Positions 18,564 to 27,912 of a stretch of 64,000 nt of DNA are shown here, piece after piece. The position numbers were made by a program, and so were the translations under genes. The first letter of the stretch is position 1. Each line of letters opens with the position of its first letter. The notes under the pieces are model-generated. The model made no database searches. It saw nothing but the letters and a program-made list of their open reading frames with translations, and had not been told where the DNA came from. The stretch is from Corynebacterium poyangense (GTDB lineage Bacteria > Actinomycetota > Actinomycetes > Mycobacteriales > Mycobacteriaceae). The DNA is taken from assembly GCF_014522205.1 (NCBI RefSeq), contig NZ_CP046884.1, positions 992,001 to 1,056,000 of the forward strand. Direction: 5' to 3'.

Positions 18564-19049
18564 ATGACTGAACCCCGGTGGCTCAATGATGAAGAACAAC
18601 AACTGTGGCGGCTCTTGCTCAGTGCTGTTCGGAAAATGACTCGATGCATGGATGTGACCTTGCAGGAGGAAAGTGGAATTTCAGCCTCAGAGTTTGCCGT
18701 CTTGGTGAACTTATCCGAAAGCGGGCCCGAGGGCATGCGTCTGCGAGATTTATGCCGTGGATTAGATTGGGACCGCAGCCGTACGTCGCATCAAATTACC
18801 CGAATGGAACGCCGCGGTCTGGTGGACAAGACTCGATGTGAGGGGGATGCTCGAGGAGTTTTGGTGACCATCACGGGGGATGGGATACGGCGCCTTGAGC
18901 AAGCTGCCCCTGAGCATGTGGAATCAGTTCGTCGATTGCTATTTGATAATTTATCCAAAGAACAAAGCACAGTTATTCATCAAGTTTTAGTGGATGTCCT
19001 CGCAGTGAAGAATGTTCCAGGGGCAGAGGAATCTGAGATAGAAGATTAA
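18564..19049 (+). CDS. rosR: MarR-family regulator, RosR-like
   Basis: This winged-helix transcription factor of 161 residues matches in position and size the C. glutamicum RosR, a peroxide-sensitive MarR-type repressor of monooxygenase genes. The DNA-binding region contains LRDLCRGLDWDRSRTSHQITRMERRGLV. With the start at ATG 18564 the cysteines fall at residues 64 and 92, which coincide with the redox cysteines I recall for RosR; the third, at 151, is valine here. In-frame start codons further upstream exist, but a promoter -10 element overlaps them. The assignment rests on position, family and cysteine spacing. Confidence 0.8.
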   Translation: MTEPRWLNDEEQQLWRLLLSAVRKMTRCMDVTLQEESGISASEFAVLVNLSESGPEGMRLRDLCRGLDWDRSRTSHQITRMERRGLVDKTRCEGDARGVLVTITGDGIRRLEQAAPEHVESVRRLLFDNLSKEQSTVIHQVLVDVLAVKNVPGAEESEIED

Positions 19050-19091
19050 GGTAGCTCAAGGAAAAAACGGGGAGGGGAACCCGCCCGATAA

Positions 19092-19110
19092 ATCAGGGTG
19101 AAACCCTGAT
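19092..19110 (+). terminator. Hairpin downstream of rosR-like gene
   Basis: ATCAGGGT at 19092-19099 pairs perfectly with ACCCTGAT at 19103-19110 across a three-base loop. No T-run follows, so it is a weak terminator or an RNA-processing hairpin between rosR and the PspC-domain gene. Confidence 0.4.
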
Positions 19111-19181
19111 GCTTGGGCTGCTTAACTTGGCGATAATGACAATATATCGATGCTAGATATACGCAAGTAAGGTGATGTTCC

Positions 19182-19385
19182 ATGAGTTCTCAAGTGCAGA
19201 GGAAATTGCGACGTTCCTCCGTTCATCGGATCCTCGGCGGGGTCTGCGGCGGGTTGGGGCAAAGATTTGGTATCCCAATTGGATTGGTACGGCTCCTTTT
19301 TGTGTTGAGCATAATTTTGCCTGGTCCGCAATTCTTATACTATGTGATCGCCTGGGTCATTATTCCCCTGGATACGGCTGAATAG
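19182..19385 (+). CDS. Small PspC-domain membrane protein
   Basis: This protein of 67 residues consists of little more than one PspC domain: a basic start, the motif ILGGVCGGLGQRFGIP, then LVRLLFVLSIILPGP and a second hydrophobic stretch FLYYVIAWVIIPLD. PspC proteins sit in the cytoplasmic membrane and in enterobacteria belong to the envelope-stress response. In actinobacteria small stand-alone versions are common and their role is unclear. An AAGTAAGGTGATGTTCC stretch upstream supplies AAGG for ribosome binding. It is followed by a terminator-like repeat shared with the tRNA gene on the other strand. Confidence 0.88.
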   Translation: MSSQVQRKLRRSSVHRILGGVCGGLGQRFGIPIGLVRLLFVLSIILPGPQFLYYVIAWVIIPLDTAE

Positions 19386-19488
19386 TTGATATCGTCACAT
19401 AATTGATTGCCAAGGAACGCGGAGCCCAATTAACAACCTAATACGTGTGGGTGAAACTGCACAGGCTTATCAGATCTCAGACACGCCA

Positions 19489-19521
19489 AGGGCCTAGCCG
19501 GGATGTTCCGACTAGGCCTTT
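19489..19521. terminator. Terminator between the PspC-domain gene and tRNA-Arg
   Basis: GGGCCTAGCCGG and CCGACTAGGCC form an imperfect inverted repeat with a short loop, followed by TTT on the plus strand. It lies 7 bases beyond the 3' end of the tRNA gene and about 105 bases beyond the PspC-domain gene, so it can serve both. Confidence 0.7.
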
Positions 19522-19527
19522 CAATGG

Positions 19528-19600
19528 TGTCCCCGACACGATTCGAACGTGCGACCTTTGGTACCGGAAACCAATGCTCTATCCACTGAGCTACGGAGAC
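19528..19600 (-). tRNA. tRNA-Arg (anticodon CCG)
   Basis: A 73-base cloverleaf reads on the minus strand. The acceptor stem pairs GTCTCCG with CGGGGAC, followed by discriminator A. The D arm contains AGCTCAGTGGATAGAGC, the anticodon stem TTGGT/ACCAA encloses loop TTCCGGT with anticodon CCG, and the T arm has GTTCGAATC. CCA is not encoded. It reads arginine CGG codons. It lies near argS, as in C. glutamicum. Confidence 0.95.
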
Positions 19601-19662
19601 AAACCTTGTTGCCGTCAGGTCTTGACGACAACACGACTATGTTAGCACTCGAGCCGCCATGA

Positions 19663-19687
19663 ATAAAAACGGGTTGTTTTCCCAGTT
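19663..19687 (-). terminator. Likely intrinsic terminator of lutABC
   Basis: On the minus strand, 7 bases after the lutC stop, AACTGGG and CCCGTT can pair with one bulged T across a short A-rich loop, followed by TTTATTC. It is a weak but well-placed hairpin plus T-run. Confidence 0.5.
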
Positions 19688-19694
19688 AGATGGC

Positions 19695-20339
19695 CTAATT
19701 AACGATGACTACTATCAAATCACGGGGGCCGTGAACTCCCTCTACCCGCTCCAACTCAATATCTGACGTTGCAGAGGGTCCAGAGATCATCGTCGTTGGT
19801 AGGCGTCGGTCTAATTTCTCAATCATCTGAGGAACCAGATGGACCACGCTATCCATGCGCACGAGGCAAATATGTCGATCAGGGACCAGGGTGAGTGCGC
19901 GTCGACCATTCGTGGGATTTGACTGCAAGCAAATAGTCCCGGTTTCCGCGCAGCTCACATGGGAATCTGTGACTACAGCATCAACCTTGTCTAAGTCACG
20001 GGGATCGCTGGATCGATCATCTGCCTCAGCGGTTCCACTAAAACCAGAGAACAATGACGGATCGAGCCCCTCGGCATAGCGGACAGTAGTGGAGTTCGTT
20101 TCTTCGAGGAGCGAGACCAACGTTTCCGCGAGTTCTGACTGATCGCAGGTTCGTACCGTGGCTTTGTAGTCCACGAGCCGATCAATGAGCAGCTCTTTGA
20201 GATCTTCGTGAGAGATATCGGAACTTCGCTGATAATTCCGAGTTACCTCATAACCGGAAGTATCAATTTTGGCCAGTTCCTGCGCAGTGCGAATTCGCGC
20301 CAAAATTTCCTTCTTCGCGGCGCTGGTATCAATAGCCAT
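19695..20339 (-). CDS. lutC: Lactate utilization protein C (LUD domain)
   Basis: This 214-residue LUD-domain protein is the third subunit of the LutABC L-lactate oxidation complex, which converts lactate to pyruvate independently of LldD-type enzymes. Conserved features are the VVTDSHVSCAETGTICL segment (about residues 125-142), ALTLVPDRHICLV, and the C-terminal ISGPSATSDIELERVEGVHGP (written here in part as SATSDIELERVEG). Its ATG overlaps the lutB stop (TAATG), so the three genes are translationally coupled. It is the last gene of the operon. Confidence 0.92.
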   Translation of the reverse strand: MAIDTSAAKKEILARIRTAQELAKIDTSGYEVTRNYQRSSDISHEDLKELLIDRLVDYKATVRTCDQSELAETLVSLLEETNSTTVRYAEGLDPSLFSGFSGTAEADDRSSDPRDLDKVDAVVTDSHVSCAETGTICLQSNPTNGRRALTLVPDRHICLVRMDSVVHLVPQMIEKLDRRLPTTMISGPSATSDIELERVEGVHGPRDLIVVIVN

Positions 20340-21910
20340 TAGGATTCTTCCTCCTCATCGCTAGGATGCAGTGGTCCGGCGGGCTCGGCAGCCGGCTGCT
20401 GAGGAACTCCTTGTTTTCGAGCTTCAGCAAGTAATCTATGCGCTTCGTCGCTTTCCCACCATTGCCGGAACGTTTGTTTAGGTGGCGTGACAACATCGCG
20501 GACATTAGTCCACCCAGCCAAGAAAGACGGCATATGTCGGATAGTGTGGTCGCGCCCGCCAAGAATTCGTCCCATAAACATCACGCGCATGAGTTTGTTC
20601 CACATGGCGGGCTTCCCCATAGCTAAGGCGGCTAAATTCATCAGAGATTTTTCGCCTTTGAGAGCGTGCTGGGTTACCTTCTGGTGTCTCATTTCCAGCA
20701 GAATGTCGGTGATCGGAATCTTCACGGGGCACACTTCATCACAGCGGCCGCACAGCGAGGAGGCGAAAGGTAGCGATGCGCTAGGATCCTTGGCTGAATC
20801 AATTCCGGTTAGCTGCGGGGTCAAAATGGCTCCAATGGGGCCGGGATAGGTGGATCCATACGCGTGCCCACCAGCTCGTTCATAGACTGGACAGACGTTC
20901 AAACAAGCAGAACAGCGGATGCACTTTAATGCTTCGCGGCCAATTTCATCTGCTAGAACAGCCGTTCTACCGTTGTCGAGGAGCACCACATGGAAGTTCT
21001 GGGGGCCGTCGCCCTCGGTAATACCGCTCCATAAGGAGGTGTACGGGTTCATCCTCTCGCCGGTGGAAGAGCGCGGCAGGAGCTGAAGAAATACCTCAAG
21101 GTCAGAGAACTTCGGCAGGAGCTTCTCAATGCCCATCACCGAAATCAATGTTTCCGGCAAGGTAAGGCACATCCGGCCGTTACCTTCGGACTCCACGATG
21201 GAAATAGTGCCAGTTTCTGCGACGCCGAAATTAGCTCCGGAGACCGCCACCTTGGCATCCATAAATTGTCGACGCAAAAACAGTCTGGAGGCTTCCGCTA
21301 ATTCTGCCGGTTCGCTGGACAGTGTTTCATCGGTGTCCGGCATTTCGTTAATAAAAATATCTCTGATTTCAGCCCGGTTTCGGTGGATAGCCGGAACCAA
21401 GATATGAGAGGGGCGGTCATGGCCTAGTTGAACAATCAGCTCAGCCAGGTCGGTTTCTCGAGCGGAAATCCCGGCTTTCGCTAGCTCATCATTGAGAGCG
21501 ATCTCCATGGTGGCCATGGATTTGATCTTGACGATATTCTTTTCGCCGGTTTCTTGAATCAGCTTAGTAACAATTTCGCAGGCTTCTCGAGAGTCCCGAG
21601 CCCAATGAACATGCCCACCATTTTTGGTGACTACTTCTTCAAATTGCTCTAAAAGCTCCGGCATCAGTGCTGCCACTTGCCGCTTAATGCCGCTTCCAGC
21701 TTCTCGAAGGTCTTGCCAGTCTTCACGCTCAGAAACCACGCGAGCGCGCTTGGCTCGAATAGAGGTAGTGGCCTTTTGAAGGTTTCTCCGCTGGGTGGCC
21801 TTGTTGAGTTCGGTGTGTGCTGCCTTGGTAAAGCCAACCTCGCCGCGAAGGTGAGCGGGTTCGTGCGGAGCCCGAGGTGGCATGGTCGGGTGGTTAAGAT
21901 GGATGGTCAC
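20339..21910 (-). CDS. lutB: Lactate utilization iron-sulfur protein B
   Basis: This 523-residue subunit of the LutABC lactate oxidase combines an N-terminal LUD-like domain with a ferredoxin-type domain holding two [4Fe-4S] clusters: CIRCSACLNVCP and CGRCDEVCP, both visible around residues 325-405. The start is GTG at 21910, in a four-base GTGA overlap with the lutA stop and behind the strong ribosome-binding site GGGAGG. An upstream in-frame codon at 21952 would overlap lutA much further and is rejected. The C-terminal 30 residues are Pro/Glu-rich and probably disordered. Confidence 0.93.
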   Translation of the reverse strand: MTIHLNHPTMPPRAPHEPAHLRGEVGFTKAAHTELNKATQRRNLQKATTSIRAKRARVVSEREDWQDLREAGSGIKRQVAALMPELLEQFEEVVTKNGGHVHWARDSREACEIVTKLIQETGEKNIVKIKSMATMEIALNDELAKAGISARETDLAELIVQLGHDRPSHILVPAIHRNRAEIRDIFINEMPDTDETLSSEPAELAEASRLFLRRQFMDAKVAVSGANFGVAETGTISIVESEGNGRMCLTLPETLISVMGIEKLLPKFSDLEVFLQLLPRSSTGERMNPYTSLWSGITEGDGPQNFHVVLLDNGRTAVLADEIGREALKCIRCSACLNVCPVYERAGGHAYGSTYPGPIGAILTPQLTGIDSAKDPSASLPFASSLCGRCDEVCPVKIPITDILLEMRHQKVTQHALKGEKSLMNLAALAMGKPAMWNKLMRVMFMGRILGGRDHTIRHMPSFLAGWTNVRDVVTPPKQTFRQWWESDEAHRLLAEARKQGVPQQPAAEPAGPLHPSDEEEES

Positions 21911-22692
21911 AGCATTGCCTCCCGGGTGTATGCGGCCTTCTCTGGGGTCCAAGGGTGCTCGACGGTGGATGCGAGAATTTCGGCAATGTGAATGGCCCGA
22001 ATACCGGAGTGCTGGCGAGACATAGCGCCACCGATATTCATGAGGCAGGAAGAATCTCCAGCAGTGACATACTCTGCGCCGGTTTCTTTAATATGACGGA
22101 TCTTATCCGCCACCATCGCTGCTGAGGTGTCTGCATTCTTCAAGGAGAACGTACCGCCGAAACCGCAGCATTCTTCGGAATTCGGCAAATCCACGAGCTC
22201 CAAGCCCTTAACTGCGCGGAGTAGATCATAGGGACGTTGCCCTACTTCGATGAATCGTAGGGAGTGGCAGGAAGAGTGATAGGTGACCCGGTGCGGGAAA
22301 AACGCTCCGACATCATGGGTTCCCATGATGTCGACGATGAACTCCGACAGGTCATAAGTCTTATGGACTGCTTTTTCGGCGCCGTCAACGAGGGCAGAAT
22401 CCCCATATCGCTGAGCGATGCGGACATGTTGCTCGCGAACCGCGCCCACACAGGAACCGGAAGGAGCGACAACATAGTCGATAGAAGAATCTGCGAACGC
22501 GTCGGCATAGCTACGGATGATCGGCACCGCTTCTTTTTGGTAGCCGGTATTAATGTGCATCTGGCCGCAGCAGGTTTGTCCCATGGGGTAGACCACCTCG
22601 CATCCGAGGCGGGATAGCACTATCGCCGCGGCTTTGTGGGCATCGGGGAAAAGAGCGTCGCCTATGCAGGTGGAAAAGAGTGCTACTCGCAC
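21907..22692 (-). CDS. lutA: Lactate utilization protein A (Fe-S oxidoreductase, CCG domains)
   Basis: This 261-residue protein belongs to the LutA/GlpC-type family with two cysteine-rich CCG domains. It starts with RVALFSTCIGDALFPDA, the canonical LutA N-terminus. The first cysteine cluster ends GQTCCGQMHINTGY and the second contains YHSSCHSLR and SEECCGFGGTF. The frame is open upstream to 22848, but the GTG at 22692 has AGGAG six bases upstream and fits the family start, so the 52 extra codons are probably leader. It is the first gene of lutABC, divergent from the lactate permease gene. Confidence 0.92.
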   Translation of the reverse strand: MRVALFSTCIGDALFPDAHKAAAIVLSRLGCEVVYPMGQTCCGQMHINTGYQKEAVPIIRSYADAFADSSIDYVVAPSGSCVGAVREQHVRIAQRYGDSALVDGAEKAVHKTYDLSEFIVDIMGTHDVGAFFPHRVTYHSSCHSLRFIEVGQRPYDLLRAVKGLELVDLPNSEECCGFGGTFSLKNADTSAAMVADKIRHIKETGAEYVTAGDSSCLMNIGGAMSRQHSGIRAIHIAEILASTVEHPWTPEKAAYTREAML

Positions 22693-23091
22693 GTTCTGCT
22701 CCTGTCTTTTGGCTGGTAAGAGTTGATGGAGTACCCGCATCTCCAGTCGAAAAGTGAAATTAAACACAGATGCTAAAGCTGCGGGGTACGGTCTAGGGAC
22801 ATGATACGTCTTTTCTTGGGCAAGATATTGGGCTAAGTATGTCCTCACCTGCGAACTTTCAGCAACATTAGTGTTGCGAAAATTCCTAAAATTGCCGTTG
22901 GTTAGCTATTCGATCAAGGCTGATCCTCCTTCTTGATCGTGAAAGACATACCCCTGGAAGGGGGTAGTGTCAGGTCTCCAGGCTGCACTTATTTCCGTTG
23001 GCTTAGCAGTGAATCGACGGGAAGGTTCTGAGCGGGAAAGGTTAAGAGAGATATCTGTCTTTATTCCGTGTGATCTGAAAGGAGCGCGCTA
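22693..23091. promoter_or_regulatory. Divergent lutABC / lldP control region
   Basis: About 400 bases separate the two lactate units. Visible elements are GCAACA-TTAG-TGTTGC (22862-22877), an eight-base perfect inverted repeat CGATCAAG / CTTGATCG with a 13-base spacer (22911-22939), and TACCCC-TGGAAG-GGGGTA (about 22949-22966). These are candidate operators for a lactate-responsive repressor. I did not find a good match to the LldR operator I remember from C. glutamicum. The left 156 bases form an open frame continuous with lutA but are probably untranslated. Confidence 0.55.
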
Positions 23092-24756
23092 GTGCTCTCG
23101 GATACCTTTACCGCCACCACAAACGCTGTGGGTGGCAGTGTTGCCTTATCGGCATTAGTAGGGATTGTGCCGCTGGCGGCTTTCTTCTTCCTACTCATGG
23201 GGGTGAAACTTAAAGCCCACTGGTCGGCAATCGGCGCTGCCGTGGTGGCGTTGATTCTGGCTGTCCTTGCTTATGCCATGCCCTTGAAGCTGGCTGCTTT
23301 ATCACTATCTCAGGGAATCGCCTTCGGGTTATTCCCTATTGTTTTCATCATCTGGATGGCCGTATGGATCTATGATCTCACCGTAAAATCTGGCCGCTTT
23401 GAGGATCTCCGGACAATCTTTTCCCGCATCGGCCGTGGAGACATGCGAGTGCAGGCCATGCTCATCGCTTTTTGCTTCGGCGGTTTGCTTGAAGCTCTCG
23501 CCGGTTTCGGTGCGCCGGTCGCTATCATCGCGGCCATGCTCCTTGCCATCGGCATGAAGCCAATGAAAGCTGTGCTCACCACCTTGGTTGCTAACACAGC
23601 TCCAGTTGCCTTTGGGGCTATGGCTATCCCGGTCACCACGGCCGCAAACTTATCAGAGCTGCATCCAGAAACTTTAGCCTCTATGACTGGTCGGCAGGTT
23701 TCTCTTATCGCCATCGTGGTGCCTTTCGTGCTCTGCCTAATCATGGATGGGGTACGTGGGCTCAAACAAATTTGGCCAATGGCGTTGGTGGTAGGAATCT
23801 GCTTTGGCGGAGGCCAGTTCTTAGCATCGAATTTCTTCTCTTACGTCCTCACCGACGTCGTGGCTTGCTTGCTGTCTTTAGTGGTGGGTGTGGTTTTCCT
23901 ACGAGTATGGGCGCCACATACGCCAGAAGATCAAGCCAGCCAGGTGGACACCTCTGGAGTACAGCTTTCACCCGAGAGAATAGTGTTGGCGTTATTCCCC
24001 TATGTATTAATCGTGGTTGTTTTCGCTTTCACAAGTTTGTGGCGAATCGGAGTTAATATCCCTGCTTCTCTTAAAGCTACCGATATTAAGGTGCCGTGGC
24101 CCGGCCTTCACGGACATCTCCTTAATGCAGCCGGAAAACCAGTAGGCAACACTATTTTTACCTTTAGTTGGTTATCAAATCCCGGCACAATTCTGTTTAT
24201 CTGTGGGGTCATTACCCTCCTGGTCTATACCGCAAAGCATGATTCCGGGAAATTCCCCATGAGTATTCCTCATGGTTTTGCGGAATTATTCTCCGGACTG
24301 GTGCGGATGCGTTGGTCATACGTCACCATCGCCTCGGTCATGGGGTTGGCCTATGTCATGAACTTCTCCGGACAAACTGCGTCCATTGGCGCTCTTCTAG
24401 CTGCTACCGGCGGTTTCTTCCCCTTCATTTCCCCAGCTCTTGGTTGGCTCGGTACCGCGGTAACCGGATCGGCTACCTCCGCCAACGCACTTTTTGCTCA
24501 AATGCAGGCTTCAGCAGCTAATCAAATTGGTGCCTCGCAATACCTGATGGTGGGAGCCAACACCTCCGGCGCGGTTCTCGGAAAAATGCTCTCACCTCAA
24601 ACCGCTGCGATTGCTGCGGCAGCTACCCAAATGGATAATGGCGAGGGCAAGATTTTAGGCCAGTCGTGGAAGTACAGCCTGGGACTTTTAGTCTTCCTTG
24701 GCATCGTGGTCTATTTGCAGTCAACCGGCGTTTTGGGCTGGATGGTCGTCGGCTAA
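23092..24756 (+). CDS. lldP: L-lactate permease
   Basis: This 554-residue integral membrane transporter of the LctP/LldP family imports lactate by proton symport. It has about 13 membrane helices. Typical sequences include IAFGLFPIVFIIWMAVWIYD, ACFGGLLEALAGFGAPVAI-type FGGLLEALAGFGAPVAI around residue 130, NTAPVAFGAMAIPVTT, and near the C-terminus GWLGTAVTGSATSANALF. The GTG start at 23092 has AAAGGAG eight bases upstream. With lutABC on the other strand it forms a complete uptake and oxidation unit for lactate. Its stop codon overlaps the -10 of argS. Confidence 0.95.
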   Translation: MLSDTFTATTNAVGGSVALSALVGIVPLAAFFFLLMGVKLKAHWSAIGAAVVALILAVLAYAMPLKLAALSLSQGIAFGLFPIVFIIWMAVWIYDLTVKSGRFEDLRTIFSRIGRGDMRVQAMLIAFCFGGLLEALAGFGAPVAIIAAMLLAIGMKPMKAVLTTLVANTAPVAFGAMAIPVTTAANLSELHPETLASMTGRQVSLIAIVVPFVLCLIMDGVRGLKQIWPMALVVGICFGGGQFLASNFFSYVLTDVVACLLSLVVGVVFLRVWAPHTPEDQASQVDTSGVQLSPERIVLALFPYVLIVVVFAFTSLWRIGVNIPASLKATDIKVPWPGLHGHLLNAAGKPVGNTIFTFSWLSNPGTILFICGVITLLVYTAKHDSGKFPMSIPHGFAELFSGLVRMRWSYVTIASVMGLAYVMNFSGQTASIGALLAATGGFFPFISPALGWLGTAVTGSATSANALFAQMQASAANQIGASQYLMVGANTSGAVLGKMLSPQTAAIAAAATQMDNGEGKILGQSWKYSLGLLVFLGIVVYLQSTGVLGWMVVG

Positions 24757-24759
24757 GAT
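24733..24759 (+). promoter_or_regulatory. Probable promoter of argS-lysA
   Basis: TAAGAT at 24754-24759 lies eight bases before the argS ATG, and there is no ribosome-binding site. This spacing fits a -10 element of a leaderless transcript. TTGGGC near 24733 is a weak -35 at 15 bases. The element overlaps the end of lldP. Confidence 0.45.
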
Positions 24760-24767
24760 AGCCCCTT

Positions 24768-26429
24768 ATGACACCTGCCAATCTCGCTGATTTAATTAAG
24801 GGCATAGCCACCACGGTTTTGACTGATCGTGGTTTAGATGTTTCCGTGTTACCGGGCAAAATTACTGTTGAACGGCCCCGTAACCCAGAGCACGGGGACT
24901 ATGCCACCAATGTGGCTTTGCAGTGTGCAAAAAAGGTAGGGCAAAACCCACGAGATTTAGCGCAGTGGATTGCTGATGCGCTAGCGGAGCATGAGGCGAT
25001 CACCGAGGCCTCGGTTGCTGGGCCAGGTTTCTTGAATATCCGTTTGGCTGCAGCCGCCCAAGGGGTTGTAGCACGGAACATTTTGGCAGCTGGTGATAGG
25101 TATGGGCATTGTGATATTTATCAGGGTCAATCCTGGAACCTAGAATTTGTTTCCGCTAACCCCACTGGTCCTATTCACTTAGGTGGCACCCGGTGGGCGG
25201 CATTTGGAGATTCTTTAGGGCGCATCCTCACGGCTGCGGGTGCTCAGGTGACGCGGGAGTACTATTTCAATGACCATGGCACCCAAATTGATCGCTTCGT
25301 GGCCTCAGTTTTGGCGCGGGCTCGTTCCGAAGAGGTTCCAGAGGATGGCTATGGCGGAGACTATATCCAAGATATTGCAACAAAGGTTCTAGAATTACAG
25401 CCTGATCTCTTGGATTCCGAAAAGTATTCTGAAGACCAGATTAAAGAAAATGTTCGACGCATTGGCGTTGATTTGATGTTCTCCCATATCAAAGAAAGCC
25501 TCCATGAATTTGGAACTGATTTTGATGTGTTCTTCCATGAGAATTCCCTTTTTGAATCAGGTGCAGTTGATAAAGCCATTGCCACACTGAAAGAAAATGG
25601 GAATCTTTATAACCATGATGGTGCCTGGTGGCTGCGTTCTTCTAACTTTGGTGATGATAAAGATCGGGTGGTTATTAAAAGGGACGGCAATGCGGCCTAT
25701 ATTGCCGGCGATATTGCCTACTTGGTGGATAAGTTTGAGCGTGGTTTTGATCTCGCTATTTACATGCTCGGGGCTGATCACCACGGCTATATCGCAAGGC
25801 TGAAAGCGGCTGCTCAGGCTCTCGGCTATGATGCTGGCCGGGTAGAAGTGCTTATTGGGCAAATGGTTAATCTGGTTCGGGATGGGCAGGTGGTTCGGAT
25901 GTCCAAGCGGGCGGGAACCGTCATCACTCTCGATGATTTAGTTGAGGCAATCGGCGTGGATGCTGCCCGCTATGCACTAGTTCGTTCCTCCGCCGACTCT
26001 TCTCTCGACATTGATCTAGGGTTGTGGGCTTCGCAGTCTAACGATAACCCCGTTTATTACGTCCAATATGGACATGCTCGGCTGTGTTCATTGGCTCGCA
26101 AAGCAGAAAGCGTTGGGATTTCTGCGGAGAATCCGGATTTCGGACTGTTGACCCATGAAAAAGAAGGCGACTTGATAAGGACCCTGGGTGAGTTTCCTTC
26201 GGTAGTGCAGACGGCAGCGACGTTGAGGGAGCCCCATCGGATTGCTCGATATGCGGAAGAACTCGCCGGAGTTTTCCACCGTTTTTATGACAGCTGTCAA
26301 ATTTTGCCGAAGAGCGGAGAAGAGGAACAGCCAGTACACCACGCCCGTTTGGCTTTAGCTGCTGCTACTCGTCAAACCCTGTCTAACGCTTTAGGGTTAT
26401 TGGGCGTTAACGCCCCGGAAAGGATGTAG
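24768..26429 (+). CDS. argS: Arginyl-tRNA synthetase
   Basis: This class I aminoacyl-tRNA synthetase of 553 residues charges tRNA-Arg in the cytoplasm. The N-terminal Add-1 domain is followed by the HIGH-type motif [13 protein letters not shown] (about residue 130) and the DHGTQIDRF motif. The KMSKS equivalent is [15 protein letters not shown] near residue 380, and the C-terminal DALR anticodon-binding domain begins around 430. It sits 11 bases after lldP and is joined to lysA without a gap. The argS-lysA pairing is classical for corynebacteria. Confidence 0.97.
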   Translation: MTPANLADLIKGIATTVLTDRGLDVSVLPGKITVERPRNPEHGDYATNVALQCAKKVGQNPRDLAQWIADALAEHEAITEASVAGPGFLNIRLAAAAQGVVARNILAAGDRYGHCDIYQGQSWNLEFVSANPTGPIHLGGTRWAAFGDSLGRILTAAGAQVTREYYFNDHGTQIDRFVASVLARARSEEVPEDGYGGDYIQDIATKVLELQPDLLDSEKYSEDQIKENVRRIGVDLMFSHIKESLHEFGTDFDVFFHENSLFESGAVDKAIATLKENGNLYNHDGAWWLRSSNFGDDKDRVVIKRDGNAAYIAGDIAYLVDKFERGFDLAIYMLGADHHGYIARLKAAAQALGYDAGRVEVLIGQMVNLVRDGQVVRMSKRAGTVITLDDLVEAIGVDAARYALVRSSADSSLDIDLGLWASQSNDNPVYYVQYGHARLCSLARKAESVGISAENPDFGLLTHEKEGDLIRTLGEFPSVVQTAATLREPHRIARYAEELAGVFHRFYDSCQILPKSGEEEQPVHHARLALAAATRQTLSNALGLLGVNAPERM

Positions 26430-27788
26430 ATGTCCGCTCACTCCTCCGCAGCCGATGAATTTAACGCTCTTCCTCCGCATGTTTGGCCGCGTCATGCTCG
26501 ACGTGAAGAAGATGGAGTTGTCACCATCGCGGGTGTTCCACTTCCGGATATTGCTGCTGAATTCGGTACACCAGTCTTAGTAGTAGACGAGGATGATTTT
26601 CGTTCGCGATGCCGAGATATGGTGCAGGCTTTCGGCGGCGATCAGAATGTTCATTATGCTGCTAAAGCCTTTATGACAACTCATCTAGTCACCTGGGTTG
26701 AAGAAGAAGGGTTGAATTTAGATGTAGCCTCCCACGGTGAGCTCGACGTAGCTCTCCGCGCTGACTTCCCGCCCGCGCGCATTACGGCACACGGAAACAA
26801 TAAAAGCGATGATTTTCTTCGACGCTGCGTCAGCAGCGGTGTCGGTCATGTGGTGTTGGACTCCAACCAGGAGTTAGAGCGGCTGAACCGCATAGCCGGC
26901 GAGCTATCAGCAGTTCAAGATGTTCTCGTCAGAGTGAAACCGGGAATTGAAGCCCACACTCACGAGTTCATTGCTACGAGTCACGAAGATCAAAAATTCG
27001 GGTTTTCGCTTGCCTCCGGTTCGGCTTATGAAGCAGCGGTTCGCTGCGTCGAATCCGAAAATCTTAAACTGGTAGGCCTTCATTGCCATGTGGGTTCTCA
27101 GGTTTTCGACGCTGAGGGTTTTTCCTTGGCAGCCGAACGAGTCCTCACCTTGTATGAGCGGCTTATCCAAGAACTGGACCTCGATACCGAAGAATTCAAT
27201 CTCCTGGATTTGGGCGGCGGATACGGTATCGCCTACACCAACGATGACCGGCCCTTAGATGTGCCCAAGGTAGCTCATGCTCTGCGCGCTAAGGTACAAG
27301 AACACGCCCAAGAATTAGGAATCGACCCGCCCATGATGGCTATTGAACCCGGTCGTGCTATCGCTGGCCCGTCCACAGTCACCATGTACACGGTGGGAAC
27401 CGTAAAAGACGTGCATTATGAGGACCGAAAGACTCGTCGCTATATCTCAATAGACGGTGGTATTTCGGATAATATTCGCCCGGCTCTCTATGGGGCAGAA
27501 TATGATGCCCGGCTCGTTAATCGATTTACTGACTCAGATGTCACCTTGTCTCGTTTAGTGGGTAGCCATTGTGAAGCAGGGGATATCTTGGTGCACAACG
27601 CGTACTATCCCAGTGATATTGAGCCTGGAGATCTTATTACTCTGGCAGCGACTGGTGCCTATTGCTGGTCTATGTCATCGCGCTATAATATGATGGGCCG
27701 TCCGGCCATCGTGGCGGTGCGCGGTGGGCAAGCCAGGTTGTTGGTGCGTCGGGAAACCGTCGATGACTTTTTAGCTCTCGAGGTTTAA
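26430..27788 (+). CDS. lysA: Diaminopimelate decarboxylase
   Basis: This 452-residue pyridoxal-phosphate enzyme makes L-lysine from meso-diaminopimelate, the last step of lysine synthesis. The cofactor lysine lies in HYAAKAFM (about residue 76). Other fold-III markers are [38 protein letters not shown] and the substrate-site CEAGDIL, where the cysteine acts across the dimer. The ATG follows the argS stop with no spacer, so the two are co-translated. It marks the lysine branch, next to the threonine-branch genes hom-thrB. Confidence 0.97.
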   Translation: MSAHSSAADEFNALPPHVWPRHARREEDGVVTIAGVPLPDIAAEFGTPVLVVDEDDFRSRCRDMVQAFGGDQNVHYAAKAFMTTHLVTWVEEEGLNLDVASHGELDVALRADFPPARITAHGNNKSDDFLRRCVSSGVGHVVLDSNQELERLNRIAGELSAVQDVLVRVKPGIEAHTHEFIATSHEDQKFGFSLASGSAYEAAVRCVESENLKLVGLHCHVGSQVFDAEGFSLAAERVLTLYERLIQELDLDTEEFNLLDLGGGYGIAYTNDDRPLDVPKVAHALRAKVQEHAQELGIDPPMMAIEPGRAIAGPSTVTMYTVGTVKDVHYEDRKTRRYISIDGGISDNIRPALYGAEYDARLVNRFTDSDVTLSRLVGSHCEAGDILVHNAYYPSDIEPGDLITLAATGAYCWSMSSRYNMMGRPAIVAVRGGQARLLVRRETVDDFLALEV

Positions 27789-27810
27789 GCGAAGCTATGT
27801 CGCTGTTTTT
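27788..27810 (+). terminator. Likely terminator of argS-lysA
   Basis: Overlapping the lysA stop, AGCGA (27788-27792) pairs with TCGCT (27800-27804) across seven bases and is followed by GTTTTT. The stem is short, so it may be only a partial terminator. Confidence 0.45.
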
Positions 27811-27912
27811 CCGCTTGACTTAGGGGGCCTCCACATCGCGATGCTGGACCACTTGGTCTAAAGTTGAGGCACACAAGTGTTGCACAAGATCCCTTCATAC
27901 GTCAGGAGAACG

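Noticed and set aside
22693..22848. N-terminal extension of lutA by 52 codons.
   Set aside because: The canonical LutA start and a strong AGGAG precede the GTG at 22692, and the extension has no family similarity that I can see.
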